Below are positions 32,496-40,978 of a DNA stretch of 43,984 bases, piece after piece. The notes below the pieces were generated by a model. The model saw only the letters and a program-made list of their open reading frames with translations, searched no databases and was not told the DNA's origin. This DNA comes from Propionibacteriaceae bacterium UBA5174. GTDB lineage: Bacteria; Actinomycetota; Actinomycetes; Propionibacteriales; Propionibacteriaceae. A program made the position numbers and the translations under genes. Position 1 is the stretch's first letter; the number at the start of each line of letters is the position of its first letter. Where the stretch lies: positions 60,934 to 104,917 of the forward strand of contig DHWU01000056.1 of the NCBI GenBank assembly GCA_002413345.1, in the 5' to 3' direction.

Positions 32496-33415
32496 TGAAA
32501 CTGAAGCAAGGAATTTCTCTGGCGGCAGCCGTGGTCGCCGCCGCGACCGCTCTGTCCAGCTGTACCGCCACACCAGCAGCAACTAACAAGGTAACCGTCA
32601 CCGTCGCTGCTTACCCGCTGCAGTTTCTCACCGAACGAATTGTGGGTGCCAATGGCACCGTCACCAACCTCACAGCTCCCGGAACCGAGCCCCATGACTT
32701 GGAACTGACTGCCAAACAGATTGCCGACATGTCCGGAACTGATGCCGTGGTCTACATCGCAGGCTTTCAGCCGGCAGTCGACGAAGCAATCGGATCAACT
32801 CCACCGAAGCTAGCCATCGATGTGACCCAGGGCTTGACCATGCTCAAAGCGTCCCAGGACGGCGCCGCCGCCGAGGAAGGCAGCAACACCGAGGCCAACG
32901 ACCCACACGTATGGCTCTCGCCATCAAACATGGCCACGATGGCCAAGACCATTGACGCCAAACTCAGCGCGGCCAATCCTGAACTGGCCAGCACTTTCGA
33001 AGCCAATACCAATAGCCTGATCAGCGAGCTCACCGCACTCGATTCCAGCTACAAGACCGGCCTGAGCTCGTGTAGCCGCACCCAATTCATCACCAGCCAC
33101 GCGGCCTTCGGCTACCTCGCCCACGACTACGGCCTAACCCAGGTGCCAATCTCCGGCCTTGACCCCACCGAAGAACCCACGGCGGCCCGAATCGCCGAGG
33201 TGCAGAAGCTAGCCAAGCAGTACGGTGTGACTACGATCTTCTTCGAGACCTTGGTTTCGGACACCGTGGCGAAATCGATCGCTGGCGATTTAGGCCTGAA
33301 GGCTGCGGTGCTCGACCCCATCGAAGGGATCACCACAACTTCGGCCGGTACCAATTACCTCGAAGTCATGCAGTCGAACCTCAATGCATTGAAGGAAGCT
33401 AACGGATGCAGCTGA
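32495..33415 (+). CDS. znuA: Zinc ABC transporter substrate-binding lipoprotein
   Basis: The 306-residue protein begins with a lipoprotein signal (AAAVVAAATALSSC, lipobox LSSC). It has the cluster A-I metal-binding fold with His in PGTEPHDLELTAKQI, NDPHVWLSP and ITSHAAFGYLAHDYGL, and the acidic region FFETLVSDTVAKSIAGDLGL. These are the zinc ligands of ZnuA/AdcA-type proteins. It is anchored outside the membrane and delivers zinc to ZnuBC. The usual His-rich loop is replaced by an acidic one (DGAAAEEGSNTEAND). The start may also be the ATG at 32486. A Zur box covers the start, and the znuC ATG overlaps the 3' end by 10 bases. Confidence 0.9.
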   Translation: MKLKQGISLAAAVVAAATALSSCTATPAATNKVTVTVAAYPLQFLTERIVGANGTVTNLTAPGTEPHDLELTAKQIADMSGTDAVVYIAGFQPAVDEAIGSTPPKLAIDVTQGLTMLKASQDGAAAEEGSNTEANDPHVWLSPSNMATMAKTIDAKLSAANPELASTFEANTNSLISELTALDSSYKTGLSSCSRTQFITSHAAFGYLAHDYGLTQVPISGLDPTEEPTAARIAEVQKLAKQYGVTTIFFETLVSDTVAKSIAGDLGLKAAVLDPIEGITTTSAGTNYLEVMQSNLNALKEANGCS

Positions 33416-34170
33416 CCACGCCAGATTCGGTGATTCACACCGAATCACTGCTGGTCGAACTGGGTGGATTACCCATCCTGCGCGAGATCTCAATTGAGGT
33501 CGCCCGCGGCGATTTGACTGCCCTAATGGGTGGTAACGGATCCGGCAAGACCACCCTGGTCCGAGCACTACTCGGCCTGATCCCTCACCAGGGGGGTCAG
33601 GTCGAGTTGTTTGGCGTTGCCAGCGAACAGTTCCACGACTGGAAACGCATCGGCTATGTGCCACAGCGTGGTGCGGTGAGCATAAAACAGGCAACGGTCA
33701 GAGAAGTGGTCGCCACGGGACGGTTGGCGTCCCGACGCCCCTTCAGTTTCCTGAGTGCCACCGACCGTCGCAAGATTTCTGCAGCATTGGACGCAGTCGG
33801 GCTCGCAGATCGTGCCGCCAGGAGATTCACCGAGCTTTCCGGGGGCCAACAGCAACGGGTACTGATTGCGCGTGCTTTAGCTGGCGAAGTTGATCTGCTG
33901 GTTCTAGATGAACCGTTCGCTGGCGTTGATCTGAGCGTCCAAGACAGCCTGGCTGGGCTCATCGGCGAATTGAACCGCGCTGGCACGACCGTGCTGGTGG
34001 TGCTTCATGAGACCGGCGCTTTGGGCCCGCTGCTGACCAACTCAATCGTGTTGCGCGAGGGCCGCGTGATCCACGTCGGCGCCCCGCCGGAAACTGCCGA
34101 CCACTTTCATGAACGTCCACTTCCGCCAGAGAAGCCGCTGCTTTCCGGCCCGATCGGGGAGGTCGGCTGA
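33406..34170 (+). CDS. znuC: Zinc ABC transporter ATP-binding protein
   Basis: The 254-residue ATPase has Walker A GGNGSGKTTLVRALLG, the Q-loop YVPQRG, the signature LSGGQQQRVLIARAL, Walker B LLVLDEPFAGVD and the H-loop VLVVLHETG. The His of the switch is present. The closest family is the metal (Zn/Mn) ABC importers. It overlaps znuA by 10 bases and znuB by one base (TGATG), so the three are translationally coupled. Confidence 0.92.
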   Translation: MQLTTPDSVIHTESLLVELGGLPILREISIEVARGDLTALMGGNGSGKTTLVRALLGLIPHQGGQVELFGVASEQFHDWKRIGYVPQRGAVSIKQATVREVVATGRLASRRPFSFLSATDRRKISAALDAVGLADRAARRFTELSGGQQQRVLIARALAGEVDLLVLDEPFAGVDLSVQDSLAGLIGELNRAGTTVLVVLHETGALGPLLTNSIVLREGRVIHVGAPPETADHFHERPLPPEKPLLSGPIGEVG

Positions 34171-35162
34171 TGGGATTGCTGAGTTTCGCTTTCATGCAAC
34201 GTGCACTGATCGCGGCACTGCTGGCTGGCATCACGTCACCGGCCATCGGCGCCTATATCGTGCAACGTCGACTCAGCCTGCTTGGTGACGGTCTGGGCCA
34301 TGTCGCCATCGCCGGGGTGGGCTTAGCCATTGCCACTGGCACGGCTCCGCTTCCAATGGCGGTGGCGGTGGCAATAGTCGGTGCGGTGATCATCGAGTTA
34401 CTGCGCCAATCCGGCAAGGCCACTGCCGACGTCGCCATGGCAATCCTGTTCTACGGCGGTCTGGCCACCGGCGTCCTCTTGGCTGGCTTGGTCGGCCAGG
34501 GCACCGGGACTTTGAGCAACTACTTGTTTGGATCACTGCTAACCATCGCTGAGACTGACCTGTGGCTCATCCTCGGCCTGGCCACCGCGATTCTGGCGGC
34601 AACCATTGGGTTGATGCCACAACTCTTTGCGGTCTGTACCGATGAGGACTTCGCCAAGGTGATGGGGCTGCCGGTGCGGTTCTACAACCTGCTCATCGTG
34701 GTGTTGGCCGCCATCACCGTCACTGTCTCGATGCGGACGGTGGGTTTGTTGATGGTCAGCGCGCTGATGGTCGTACCGGTGGCCACTGCGGGAAATCTGC
34801 TCACCGGTTTCCGCCGCTCTTTCGCCTTGGCCATGGGCCTGGGCGTAGTGGCAGCAATCGGCGGAGTGGTCGGCTCCTACTATCTGAACGCTCCCCCCGG
34901 CTCGCTGATCGTAGTGATCACCATCATCGGTTTCGTGCTCAGCCTGCCGTTGGCCGCGATTTTGAATCGCCGACATCGACTGGAACCGGTAATCGAAATT
35001 ACCGACCCTGAGCCGCTGCCACATGAAACCACCCACCCCCACACTGACCATGAACACGGTCCCGGCTGTGGCCACTTGGCGGTAGTCCACGGCGATCACA
35101 CCGATTACGTCCATGATGGCCACCGGCATGCCCCGCACGGAGATCACTATGACGAGCACTGA
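34170..35162 (+). CDS. znuB: Zinc ABC transporter permease with His-rich C-terminal tail
   Basis: The 330-residue permease has about eight helices typical of ABC-3 metal permeases, including SPAIGAYIVQRRLSLLGDGL and TVGLLMVSALMVVPVATAGN. After the last helix (IGFVLSLPLAAILNRRHRL) comes a tail of about 46 residues (from H285 to the end) with 14 His and one Cys, in repeats like HGDHTDY, HDGHRH and HGDHYDEH. Cytoplasmic placement is predicted, so the tail could receive or buffer imported zinc. The zur start overlaps its 3' end by 14 bases. Confidence 0.92.
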   Translation: MGLLSFAFMQRALIAALLAGITSPAIGAYIVQRRLSLLGDGLGHVAIAGVGLAIATGTAPLPMAVAVAIVGAVIIELLRQSGKATADVAMAILFYGGLATGVLLAGLVGQGTGTLSNYLFGSLLTIAETDLWLILGLATAILAATIGLMPQLFAVCTDEDFAKVMGLPVRFYNLLIVVLAAITVTVSMRTVGLLMVSALMVVPVATAGNLLTGFRRSFALAMGLGVVAAIGGVVGSYYLNAPPGSLIVVITIIGFVLSLPLAAILNRRHRLEPVIEITDPEPLPHETTHPHTDHEHGPGCGHLAVVHGDHTDYVHDGHRHAPHGDHYDEH

Positions 35163-35565
35163 GCCCAAGACCCCAATTCGCCGCACCCGACAACGGGCTG
35201 CAGTCAGCGCCATCATGACCGCGTTGGACGAGTTCCGCACCGCCCAAGAGGTGCACGCCACCTTGCGCGACCAAGGCGATCCGATCGGCCTAGCCACGGT
35301 CTATCGCACACTGACCCAAATGGCTGAATCCGGCGAGATTGACTGTGTTCGCACCCCGGACGGCCAGTCCGCCTATCGAAGCTGTTCCTCGGGCCACCAC
35401 CATCATCTGATCTGCCGCGAATGCGGCCGCACCGTGGAAATCACCCCGCCCAGTTTCGAAGACTGGACCAACACAGTGGCTGCCGAACATGGCTTCACCG
35501 AGATTAATCACGAGTTGGAGCTATTCGGCCGCTGCGCCGATTGCACCGCCGCACCAGCGAGCTGA
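35149..35565 (+). CDS. zur: Zinc uptake regulator (Fur family)
   Basis: The 138-residue Fur-family protein starts at the ATG at 35149, with GGAG six bases upstream; the frame is open 12 codons further. The N-terminal winged helix contains RTRQRAAVSAIMTALDEF, TAQEVHATLRDQG and GLATVYRTLTQMAESGEID. The metal sites are HHHHLICRECGRTVEI and the final FGRCADC, giving the two CxxC of the structural zinc site. Its place as the last gene of the znu operon and the Zur box at its head show it is Zur rather than Fur. It should repress znuACB-zur when zinc is plentiful. Confidence 0.93.
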   Translation: MTSTEPKTPIRRTRQRAAVSAIMTALDEFRTAQEVHATLRDQGDPIGLATVYRTLTQMAESGEIDCVRTPDGQSAYRSCSSGHHHHLICRECGRTVEITPPSFEDWTNTVAAEHGFTEINHELELFGRCADCTAAPAS

Positions 35566-35568
35566 AGC

Positions 35569-35596
35569 GGATCACACTCCCGCCGCGGGCTGATCC
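35569..35596 (+). terminator. Hairpin after the zur stop codon
   Basis: GGATCA and TGATCC arms enclose the perfect CCCGC-C-GCGGG stem (35579-35589), beginning four bases after the zur stop at 35565. It lacks a T-run, which is not unusual in high-GC genomes. It probably ends the zinc operon transcript. Confidence 0.4.
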
Positions 35597-35685
35597 CCCA
35601 CAGCCAAGATTCAGTGCCGCCGAAACACGAAAGTAGTAGTCAACTACGATCAACCGTGGAGATCTTCAGCTTGGAAGTTGCACTG

Positions 35686-36186
35686 ATGACACACAGTTAC
35701 AAATACACCGATTTGGCCAGCCACTTCACCAAAGCCGAGTTGAGCACCATCGAAGCCTGCGCAAGAGTCGATCCTGACGGCGATGCCCGCGACGCACTTC
35801 GAATCAGCACGGCCTGGGCGGCGCATGTGGACAAGCTTGACCGCGATCGGGATCTGCCTCACGAAGACCGCTCAGTGTGGAATGAATACGATCTGGTGGC
35901 CGCCCTGACTATGCGAGACATCCTCGCTAGCGCCTTGGCGTTGTTACCCGCCGACCTAGCCACTCGCGTCGAGAAACTCACCACCAGCACCGATGACCGC
36001 TTCCGCAGTTTCACCAGCGAAGACTCCGGCATTCGAATCACCAAAATCGCTGAAGTAAGCCCCGAAGGCCGCGGCTGGTGGTGGTACCGGATACCCACCG
36101 ACGGACCGATCGCAGTTGACCTCGCACACTACAACGCTGACGGCAACTACATCGCAACACCACCGCCCCAACACCCGCTGAGCTGA
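35686..36186 (+). CDS. Hypothetical protein
   Basis: From the ATG at 35686 (GGAAG upstream) the protein is 166 residues (MTHSYKYTDLASHFTKAEL). It is soluble, acidic and rich in Asp, Thr and Ala, with helical N-terminal two-thirds and a C-terminal strand region around GRGWWWYRIPTDGPIAVDLA. No signal peptide, membrane helix or known motif is seen, and I recognise no family. It lies alone between the zinc operon and convergent recO, whose stop is 15 bases away. Codon use looks like its neighbours, so a real gene is likely. Confidence 0.6.
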   Translation: MTHSYKYTDLASHFTKAELSTIEACARVDPDGDARDALRISTAWAAHVDKLDRDRDLPHEDRSVWNEYDLVAALTMRDILASALALLPADLATRVEKLTTSTDDRFRSFTSEDSGIRITKIAEVSPEGRGWWWYRIPTDGPIAVDLAHYNADGNYIATPPPQHPLS

Positions 36187-36200
36187 TTCACCCCGCCCGG

Positions 36201-36956
36201 TCAGCCCGCAGCGGGAGTGCGATCCAGATAACGCAGCGAGCGCAAACCCCGCTCCAACTGCCAATTCACGAAAGCAGCCACCAGCCCACTACCGCGCCGA
36301 ATAGTTGACTGCTCAACCTCGCGGGTCGCCACCCAATCACCACTCAGCAGCGCAGCCAAGTAGGCAACCTGCGCCAGATCAGCGAAAGTCGAACCAGGCG
36401 GACGACAGCTGCGGCAAACCAGCCCGCCCGACACCGGGGAAAAGGCGTCGTGGGGTCCTGGTTCGCCACAGCGAGCACATTCAGACAGGTTAGGCGCATA
36501 ACCGGCGGTCGCCACTGCTCGCAACAAATAAGAATCCATCACCATCGCCGGTGGCCGGACACCATCGCTGGTGCCAGCGGTGAGCGCCTGAAGCCCGCCC
36601 AACAGCAGCTGATATTGCCGCAAGGATGGCTGACCTTCTTCAGTCACCAACCGATCAGCGGTCTCGATCATTACTTGGCCTGTGGTGTAGAGCTCGTAGT
36701 CCTGCCCCAACGGTTCGGCGTAGGGATGCAAGGTGACCGCTTGGGTGATCACGTCCAGGGTGCGCCCGGTAGCCAGCTGCAAATCAACGTGGGTGAACGG
36801 CTCCAGCCGGGCGCCAAACTTGGACGAAGTGCGCCGGACGCCTTTAGCCACCGCCCGAATCTTGCCATGACTACGTGAAAGAAGCGTGATGATCCGGTCG
36901 GCCTCGCCCAGCTTGTGGGTGCGAAGCACGACCGCCTCATCACGATAGGTCGGCAC
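36201..36956 (-). CDS. recO: DNA repair protein RecO
   Basis: The 251-residue protein begins at the GTG at 36956 (VPTYRDEAVVLRTHKLGEAD), behind GGGGCG. The N-terminal OB fold is followed by IRAVAKGVRRTSSKFGARLEPF and VDLQLATGRTLDVITQA. A zinc-finger segment lies at CARCGEPGPHDAF to GGLVCRSC. RecO loads RecA on single-stranded DNA with RecR. The frame is open to 37013, but the upstream residues are not family-like. Actinobacteria commonly have recO near uppS, as here, although two genes lie between and recO points the other way. Confidence 0.92.
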   Translation of the reverse strand: MPTYRDEAVVLRTHKLGEADRIITLLSRSHGKIRAVAKGVRRTSSKFGARLEPFTHVDLQLATGRTLDVITQAVTLHPYAEPLGQDYELYTTGQVMIETADRLVTEEGQPSLRQYQLLLGGLQALTAGTSDGVRPPAMVMDSYLLRAVATAGYAPNLSECARCGEPGPHDAFSPVSGGLVCRSCRPPGSTFADLAQVAYLAALLSGDWVATREVEQSTIRRGSGLVAAFVNWQLERGLRSLRYLDRTPAAG

Positions 36957-37031
36957 CGCCCCATTGTCTCTGTACGAGCAAGGCCAGCGCGCTAGGCTCG
37001 CGAACACTTTCAATCACAAAAGGAGGACGCC

Positions 37032-37655
37032 GTGGGCATGCTGCGAATCACTGTTGACGACACCATCCGAATTTCGGCCACGAGCGCTCGGGTCCACGTC
37101 AGCATCAAAGGGCAGTCAAGCTTTTCGGGTGCGCTCGGCGCACGCAAGGCCAGCGAAGTGCGCGAGCTCGTCACCGCGTTGACCAAACATGAGATCAGCG
37201 AGGACGCCGTCGAGGTGCGCGGCGTTCGGATCGAGAACAACCAAGGACGTCTGGGCACCAAGTCGCAGCAGGTGACCATTTCGTTGACCATCAGCGCAAC
37301 GCCAGAACAGCTACCGGCAGTCCTAGGCGTACTGGCTGATCGCTCCGGTGCCAGCACCAACCGGTTGGAGTGGGTCTACGACGAGTTCGAGGCCACCATC
37401 GAGGCAACCGCTGAGGCGATGCGCAAAGCCCGACGCAAGGCCGAAGTCGTCGCGGCGGCTGCCGGGCAGCGGATCACCGGCATCAGCCAAGTGACCGACA
37501 CCTGGTCGCGTCCGGTCACCAACTTGAATATGGGCGGCGCCACCAGAGGATCCGTTTCGTCAGGCCCGGCTCCCGAACTCGACCTAGGCGTAGAACTAAA
37601 CGCAACTGCCGAACTCTCTATTCATCTAAGCGCCGATTTCGAAATGGGCGAGTAG
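37032..37655 (+). CDS. SIMPL domain-containing protein
   Basis: The 207-residue protein starts at the GTG at 37032 behind a strong AGGAGG five bases upstream. It has the SIMPL (DUF541) pattern: an N-terminal strand RISATSARVHVSIKGQSSF, AVEVRGVRIENNQ, QVTISLTISA and a long helix ATAEAMRKARRKAEVVAAAA followed by ITGISQVTD. No signal peptide or lipobox is seen, so it seems cytoplasmic, unlike many family members. Function is unknown for most. It is divergent from recO. Confidence 0.8.
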   Translation: MGMLRITVDDTIRISATSARVHVSIKGQSSFSGALGARKASEVRELVTALTKHEISEDAVEVRGVRIENNQGRLGTKSQQVTISLTISATPEQLPAVLGVLADRSGASTNRLEWVYDEFEATIEATAEAMRKARRKAEVVAAAAGQRITGISQVTDTWSRPVTNLNMGGATRGSVSSGPAPELDLGVELNATAELSIHLSADFEMGE

Positions 37656-37709
37656 ACGCATTCGGGGCACGCTCTACGCCAAGTCTCTGCTGAGGGTTAG
37701 GCTGCGGGC

Positions 37710-38645
37710 ATGAAACGCCTCGCATCGTTGCGGGTTTCCCCGCTGTGCCTCGGTGGCAATGTGTTCGGCTGGACGGCCGACCGTCAGACCTCCGAGCAAG
37801 TTTTGGACGCCTACGTGGCTGGCGGTGGCAATTTCATCGACACCGCTGATGTCTACTCTGCTTGGGTGCCTGGGCATCCCGGTGGCGAATCTGAGGGCGC
37901 CATTGGCGCCTGGCTTACCAAACGGGGCGGCCACTCAGGATTAGTGATCGCCACCAAAGCGGCAAAGCACCCGCTGCACCGCGGACTTCGTCCCTCGAAT
38001 CTCCAGATCTGCCTGGACGGCTCTCGGCGGCGTCTAGGAGTTGATGCCATCGATCTGTTCTACGCCCACGAAGATGACCCATCGGTGCCAATCGTGGAAT
38101 GGGTGGGCGCCTTCAACGAAATGATCACCGCAGGCACGATTCGGCACTACGGCTTGTCAAACTTCACCGCCGAACGCACTGCCGAAGTGCTGGCCGTAGC
38201 CACCGCCGAAGGACTGGCTACCCCAGTGGCCCTGCAGCCGGAATACAACCTGCTCCACCGGGCCGAAGTTGAAGGTGGCCTGAGTGAGCTCGCCGCCGCC
38301 AATGGGCTGGCGATCCTGCCGTACTACGGCTTGGCAGCCGGGTTCCTGACCGGCAAGTACCTCAACGCCGATGATCTTCACGGGGCGCGATCAGCCCGAG
38401 TCAAGCATTACGCGACGCCAGATGGTTTTGCGGTAATCGCTGAAGTGGTGGAAATCGCTGACGAGTTGGGTGCCGAACCGGCATCGGTTGCCTTGGCCTG
38501 GCTAGGCACCCGCCCCAGTGTCTTGGCCCCCATCGCCAGCGCCAGTACCCCGGAGCAGGTCGAACCGTTGCTGGCAGCGGCCCAACTCAAGCTCTCCCGC
38601 AGCCAGCTCGCTCGACTGAAGAAGGTTTCATCCCCCTTCGCCTAG
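37710..38645 (+). CDS. Aldo/keto reductase
   Basis: The 311-residue protein has the AKR (beta/alpha)8 motifs: LCLGGNVFGWT, the catalytic Asp in GGGNFIDTADVYSAW with Tyr following, Lys in LVIATKAAKHPLH, His in DLFYAHEDDP, and the NADPH-binding end VALAWLGTRPSVLAPIASAS. It reduces aldehydes or ketones using NADPH; the substrate is unknown. It sits on the same strand as SIMPL (54-base gap) and uppS (start two bases after this stop), so the three may be co-transcribed. YhdN/Tas-like family placement is tentative. Confidence 0.9.
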   Translation: MKRLASLRVSPLCLGGNVFGWTADRQTSEQVLDAYVAGGGNFIDTADVYSAWVPGHPGGESEGAIGAWLTKRGGHSGLVIATKAAKHPLHRGLRPSNLQICLDGSRRRLGVDAIDLFYAHEDDPSVPIVEWVGAFNEMITAGTIRHYGLSNFTAERTAEVLAVATAEGLATPVALQPEYNLLHRAEVEGGLSELAAANGLAILPYYGLAAGFLTGKYLNADDLHGARSARVKHYATPDGFAVIAEVVEIADELGAEPASVALAWLGTRPSVLAPIASASTPEQVEPLLAAAQLKLSRSQLARLKKVSSPFA

Positions 38646-38646
38646 C

Positions 38647-39483
38647 TTGACCAGCGTTGCGACAGCCAACCCAGACCCCGGTTACGCTTACCTGGTGGCC
38701 AAATCGCAGCAACCCCTCCCGCCGAAACCGCACCCGTCTGGGGCACGTCCGCCAGAGCTGGACGCCAAGTTCGTGCCCAACCATGTCGCGATCGTCATGG
38801 ACGGCAACGGGCGCTGGGCCAAGGCCCGCAATTTGCCCCGCACTGAGGGGCATGCTCGCGGCGAAGATGCCTTATTCGACGTGATCGAAGGCGCGATCGA
38901 GATCGGGGTGAAATACCTTTCGGTCTACGCCTTTTCCACTGAGAATTGGCGCCGCTCCCCCGATGAAGTGCGCTGGCTGATGGGGTTCAATCGCGATGTG
39001 ATTCACCGCCGCCGCAACGAACTCGACGGCCTCGGCGTACGGATCCGCTGGGCTGGCCGCACCCCGAAGCTTTGGCGCAGCGTGATTAAGGAGCTGCAAG
39101 ATGCCGAAGTTCAAAGTGCCAATAACGACGTGCTCACCTTGCAGTTCTGTGTGAACTACGGCGGGCGGGCCGAAATCGTGGACGCGACCAGGGCGATTGC
39201 CGAAGCGGCAGTGAGAGGCGAACTCGATCCGTCCCGGCTGACCGAGGAGCGCTTCCGTAAGTTCCTTGATGAGCCTGAGATTCCCGACGTGGATCTATTT
39301 GTGCGTTCCTCTGGTGAGCAACGCACCTCAAACTTCCTGCTGTGGCAGTCGGCCTACGCCGAAATGGTCTTTCTAGATCAACTGTGGCCAGACTTCGACA
39401 GGCGCAACCTGTGGCAGGCCATTGAGCTCTACGCCCAGCGAGACCGCCGCTACGGAGGCGCCCAGCCCAACACCGTCAGCTGA
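38647..39483 (+). CDS. uppS: Isoprenyl (undecaprenyl/decaprenyl) diphosphate synthase, cis type
   Basis: The 278-residue cis-prenyltransferase contains the catalytic Asp in VAIVMDGNGRWAKAR, GHARGEDALFDVIEGAIEIG, LSVYAFSTENWRRSPDEV, LQFCVNYGGRAEIVDA, and DLFVRSSGEQRTSNFLLWQS with YAEMVFLDQLWPDF. It condenses isopentenyl diphosphate units to the lipid carrier for peptidoglycan and wall polymers. The start is uncertain: a TTG at 38647 right after the aldo/keto reductase stop, or a GTG at 38695; neither has a clear ribosome site. The ~50-residue Pro-rich N-terminus is usual in actinobacterial homologues. The apbE ATG overlaps its stop (TGATG). Confidence 0.93.
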   Translation: MTSVATANPDPGYAYLVAKSQQPLPPKPHPSGARPPELDAKFVPNHVAIVMDGNGRWAKARNLPRTEGHARGEDALFDVIEGAIEIGVKYLSVYAFSTENWRRSPDEVRWLMGFNRDVIHRRRNELDGLGVRIRWAGRTPKLWRSVIKELQDAEVQSANNDVLTLQFCVNYGGRAEIVDATRAIAEAAVRGELDPSRLTEERFRKFLDEPEIPDVDLFVRSSGEQRTSNFLLWQSAYAEMVFLDQLWPDFDRRNLWQAIELYAQRDRRYGGAQPNTVS

Positions 39484-40367
39484 TGCACATCGGCACTTTC
39501 TCCCCCGTGCTGGGCACGATGTTGGAGTTACGACTGGACGGCGATCCGGGCGCCTTCGCTGCCGCTGAGCAAGCCGCTTTGGACGTTTTTGAACAAGGCG
39601 AAGCCCGGTTCTCCACCTTTCGAGCAGATTCCGAATTGGTTCGCTGGCGCAGCGGGGAAAGCGATCAGTGCTCCCCCGACCTGGCTGCGGTCTTGGCAGC
39701 TGCGGCTGATTGGCACGAGCTTTCGGCAGGCGCCTTTCACCCCGCAACTCGAAAACTCACTGATCGCTGGCGCCGCGCCGAGGTTGAAGGCAGTCTGCCC
39801 GAGCGCAGCGAAGTCGCTGAGCTGACCCCTGCCTTGCCCTACCGCATGGACGCCGGCCAGGTGCTGCGCACCGGCGACTGCTCCGGGGTGGATCTGAATG
39901 CAATCGCCAAGGGCTACCTGGTGGATCGGGCCGGAGAAGCTGCCTTCGCGGTGCCGGGGATCACCACGATGGTCGTAAACGTCGGCGGCGATTTGCGTCA
40001 CCTTGGCAAGGGTTCAACCAAGGTGGGGATCGAGGACCCGGCCAGGCCATTCGACAATCTGCCACCACGCTGGCAGGTCGAGATATCAAACCAAGCACTG
40101 GCAACTTCTGGCTACGCCCGGCGCGGTTTTCGGGTGGCCGAAGCTTGGTTGGGCCACGTGCTCGACCCGCGCAGTGGCTGGCCGGTGGCCCACACCGCCT
40201 CAGTCTCGGTGATTGCCGCCGACGCGATGACCGCCGACGCGTTGGCCACCGTGCTGGGCGTCGCGCCGCTTAGCGAGGCGCTGAGCTTCGCCGCCAAACA
40301 CAGCCTGAGTTGCCTGCTCGTGAGCGCCGAGGGCAGCGTGCAGGCCAGCGAGCAGTGGCCGAGCTAG
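39483..40367 (+). CDS. apbE: FAD:protein FMN transferase
   Basis: The 294-residue protein matches ApbE: GTFSPVLGTMLELRL, FSTFRADSELVRW, the FAD-binding SGVDLNAIAKGYLVDRA, VVNVGGDLRHLGKG, HVLDPRSGWPVAHTASVSV and the metal-binding ADAMTADALATVL. It moves FMN from FAD to a Ser/Thr in target proteins. No signal peptide or lipobox is seen at this start, although most ApbE act outside the membrane. The overlap with uppS (TGATG) suggests translational coupling. It converges on a PepSY-type membrane gene and a DUF2271 lipoprotein with an SGAT motif, its probable target. Confidence 0.9.
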   Translation: MHIGTFSPVLGTMLELRLDGDPGAFAAAEQAALDVFEQGEARFSTFRADSELVRWRSGESDQCSPDLAAVLAAAADWHELSAGAFHPATRKLTDRWRRAEVEGSLPERSEVAELTPALPYRMDAGQVLRTGDCSGVDLNAIAKGYLVDRAGEAAFAVPGITTMVVNVGGDLRHLGKGSTKVGIEDPARPFDNLPPRWQVEISNQALATSGYARRGFRVAEAWLGHVLDPRSGWPVAHTASVSVIAADAMTADALATVLGVAPLSEALSFAAKHSLSCLLVSAEGSVQASEQWPS

Positions 40368-40978
40368 GCCAAGAACATCAGCACCAACCCGCCAACCACG
40401 CCCACAGTCAGCAAAATCAATGCGGTGCGGCGCTTCTTGGCGAGAAACAGCTGCAAGACCAGCCCAGTGACCGCCACCGCGCTCAGCAGAATCGCGGCCG
40501 CGTCAATGGCCAACTTCCACACCGTGGAGACGTTCGTGCCCTTGTGTAGATCCGTGATCAGCGCCACCACTCCGTATCGGGTGGTCTGCATGGTGAACTC
40601 GCCGGTGGCCAGATTGAAGTTGGCTGTGGCGGTATAACCGGGAGCGCCGTAGGAGATCCGTCCGGTGCCGGCCTCGCTACCGTAGTCGGTGATCTGACCG
40701 GTGGCCCCCTGGTTGGCCCGCAAGTATTCGCTGATCACCAGGTAGTCGGCCGTGCCGTTGCTCACCGATCCAGTGGGCAGCTCGCCACTGGCTTTGCTGG
40801 TTTGAGCCTGCTGCCCGAACGTCCAGCTCGGGTTGTTCAACAACAATCCGCTCAACGCGAAGAACAACACCACCAGCAGGCTGACCATGCTCGTCCAAGA
40901 GTGCAGCGAGCGGGTGAGTCGATGGCCGTTATTGCGCCGCCGCGGTTTGGACTTGGCCTGAGTTTCTACCCGGTTCAC
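40364..40978 (-). CDS. PepSY-associated transmembrane protein
   Basis: The 204-residue protein has a basic N-terminus, a first helix (TSMVSLLVVLFFALSGLLLN) after the conserved RSLHSW (His26), an outside domain of about 100 residues resembling PepSY, then DLHKG (His145) and two or three more helices. The paired LH motifs before helices are typical of PepSY_TM proteins and could bind heme. Known relatives carry electrons across the membrane in flavinylated systems. Its ATG overlaps the DUF2271 gene stop (ATGA), and its own stop overlaps that of apbE by four bases on the other strand. Confidence 0.78.
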   Translation of the reverse strand: MNRVETQAKSKPRRRNNGHRLTRSLHSWTSMVSLLVVLFFALSGLLLNNPSWTFGQQAQTSKASGELPTGSVSNGTADYLVISEYLRANQGATGQITDYGSEAGTGRISYGAPGYTATANFNLATGEFTMQTTRYGVVALITDLHKGTNVSTVWKLAIDAAAILLSAVAVTGLVLQLFLAKKRRTALILLTVGVVGGLVLMFLA

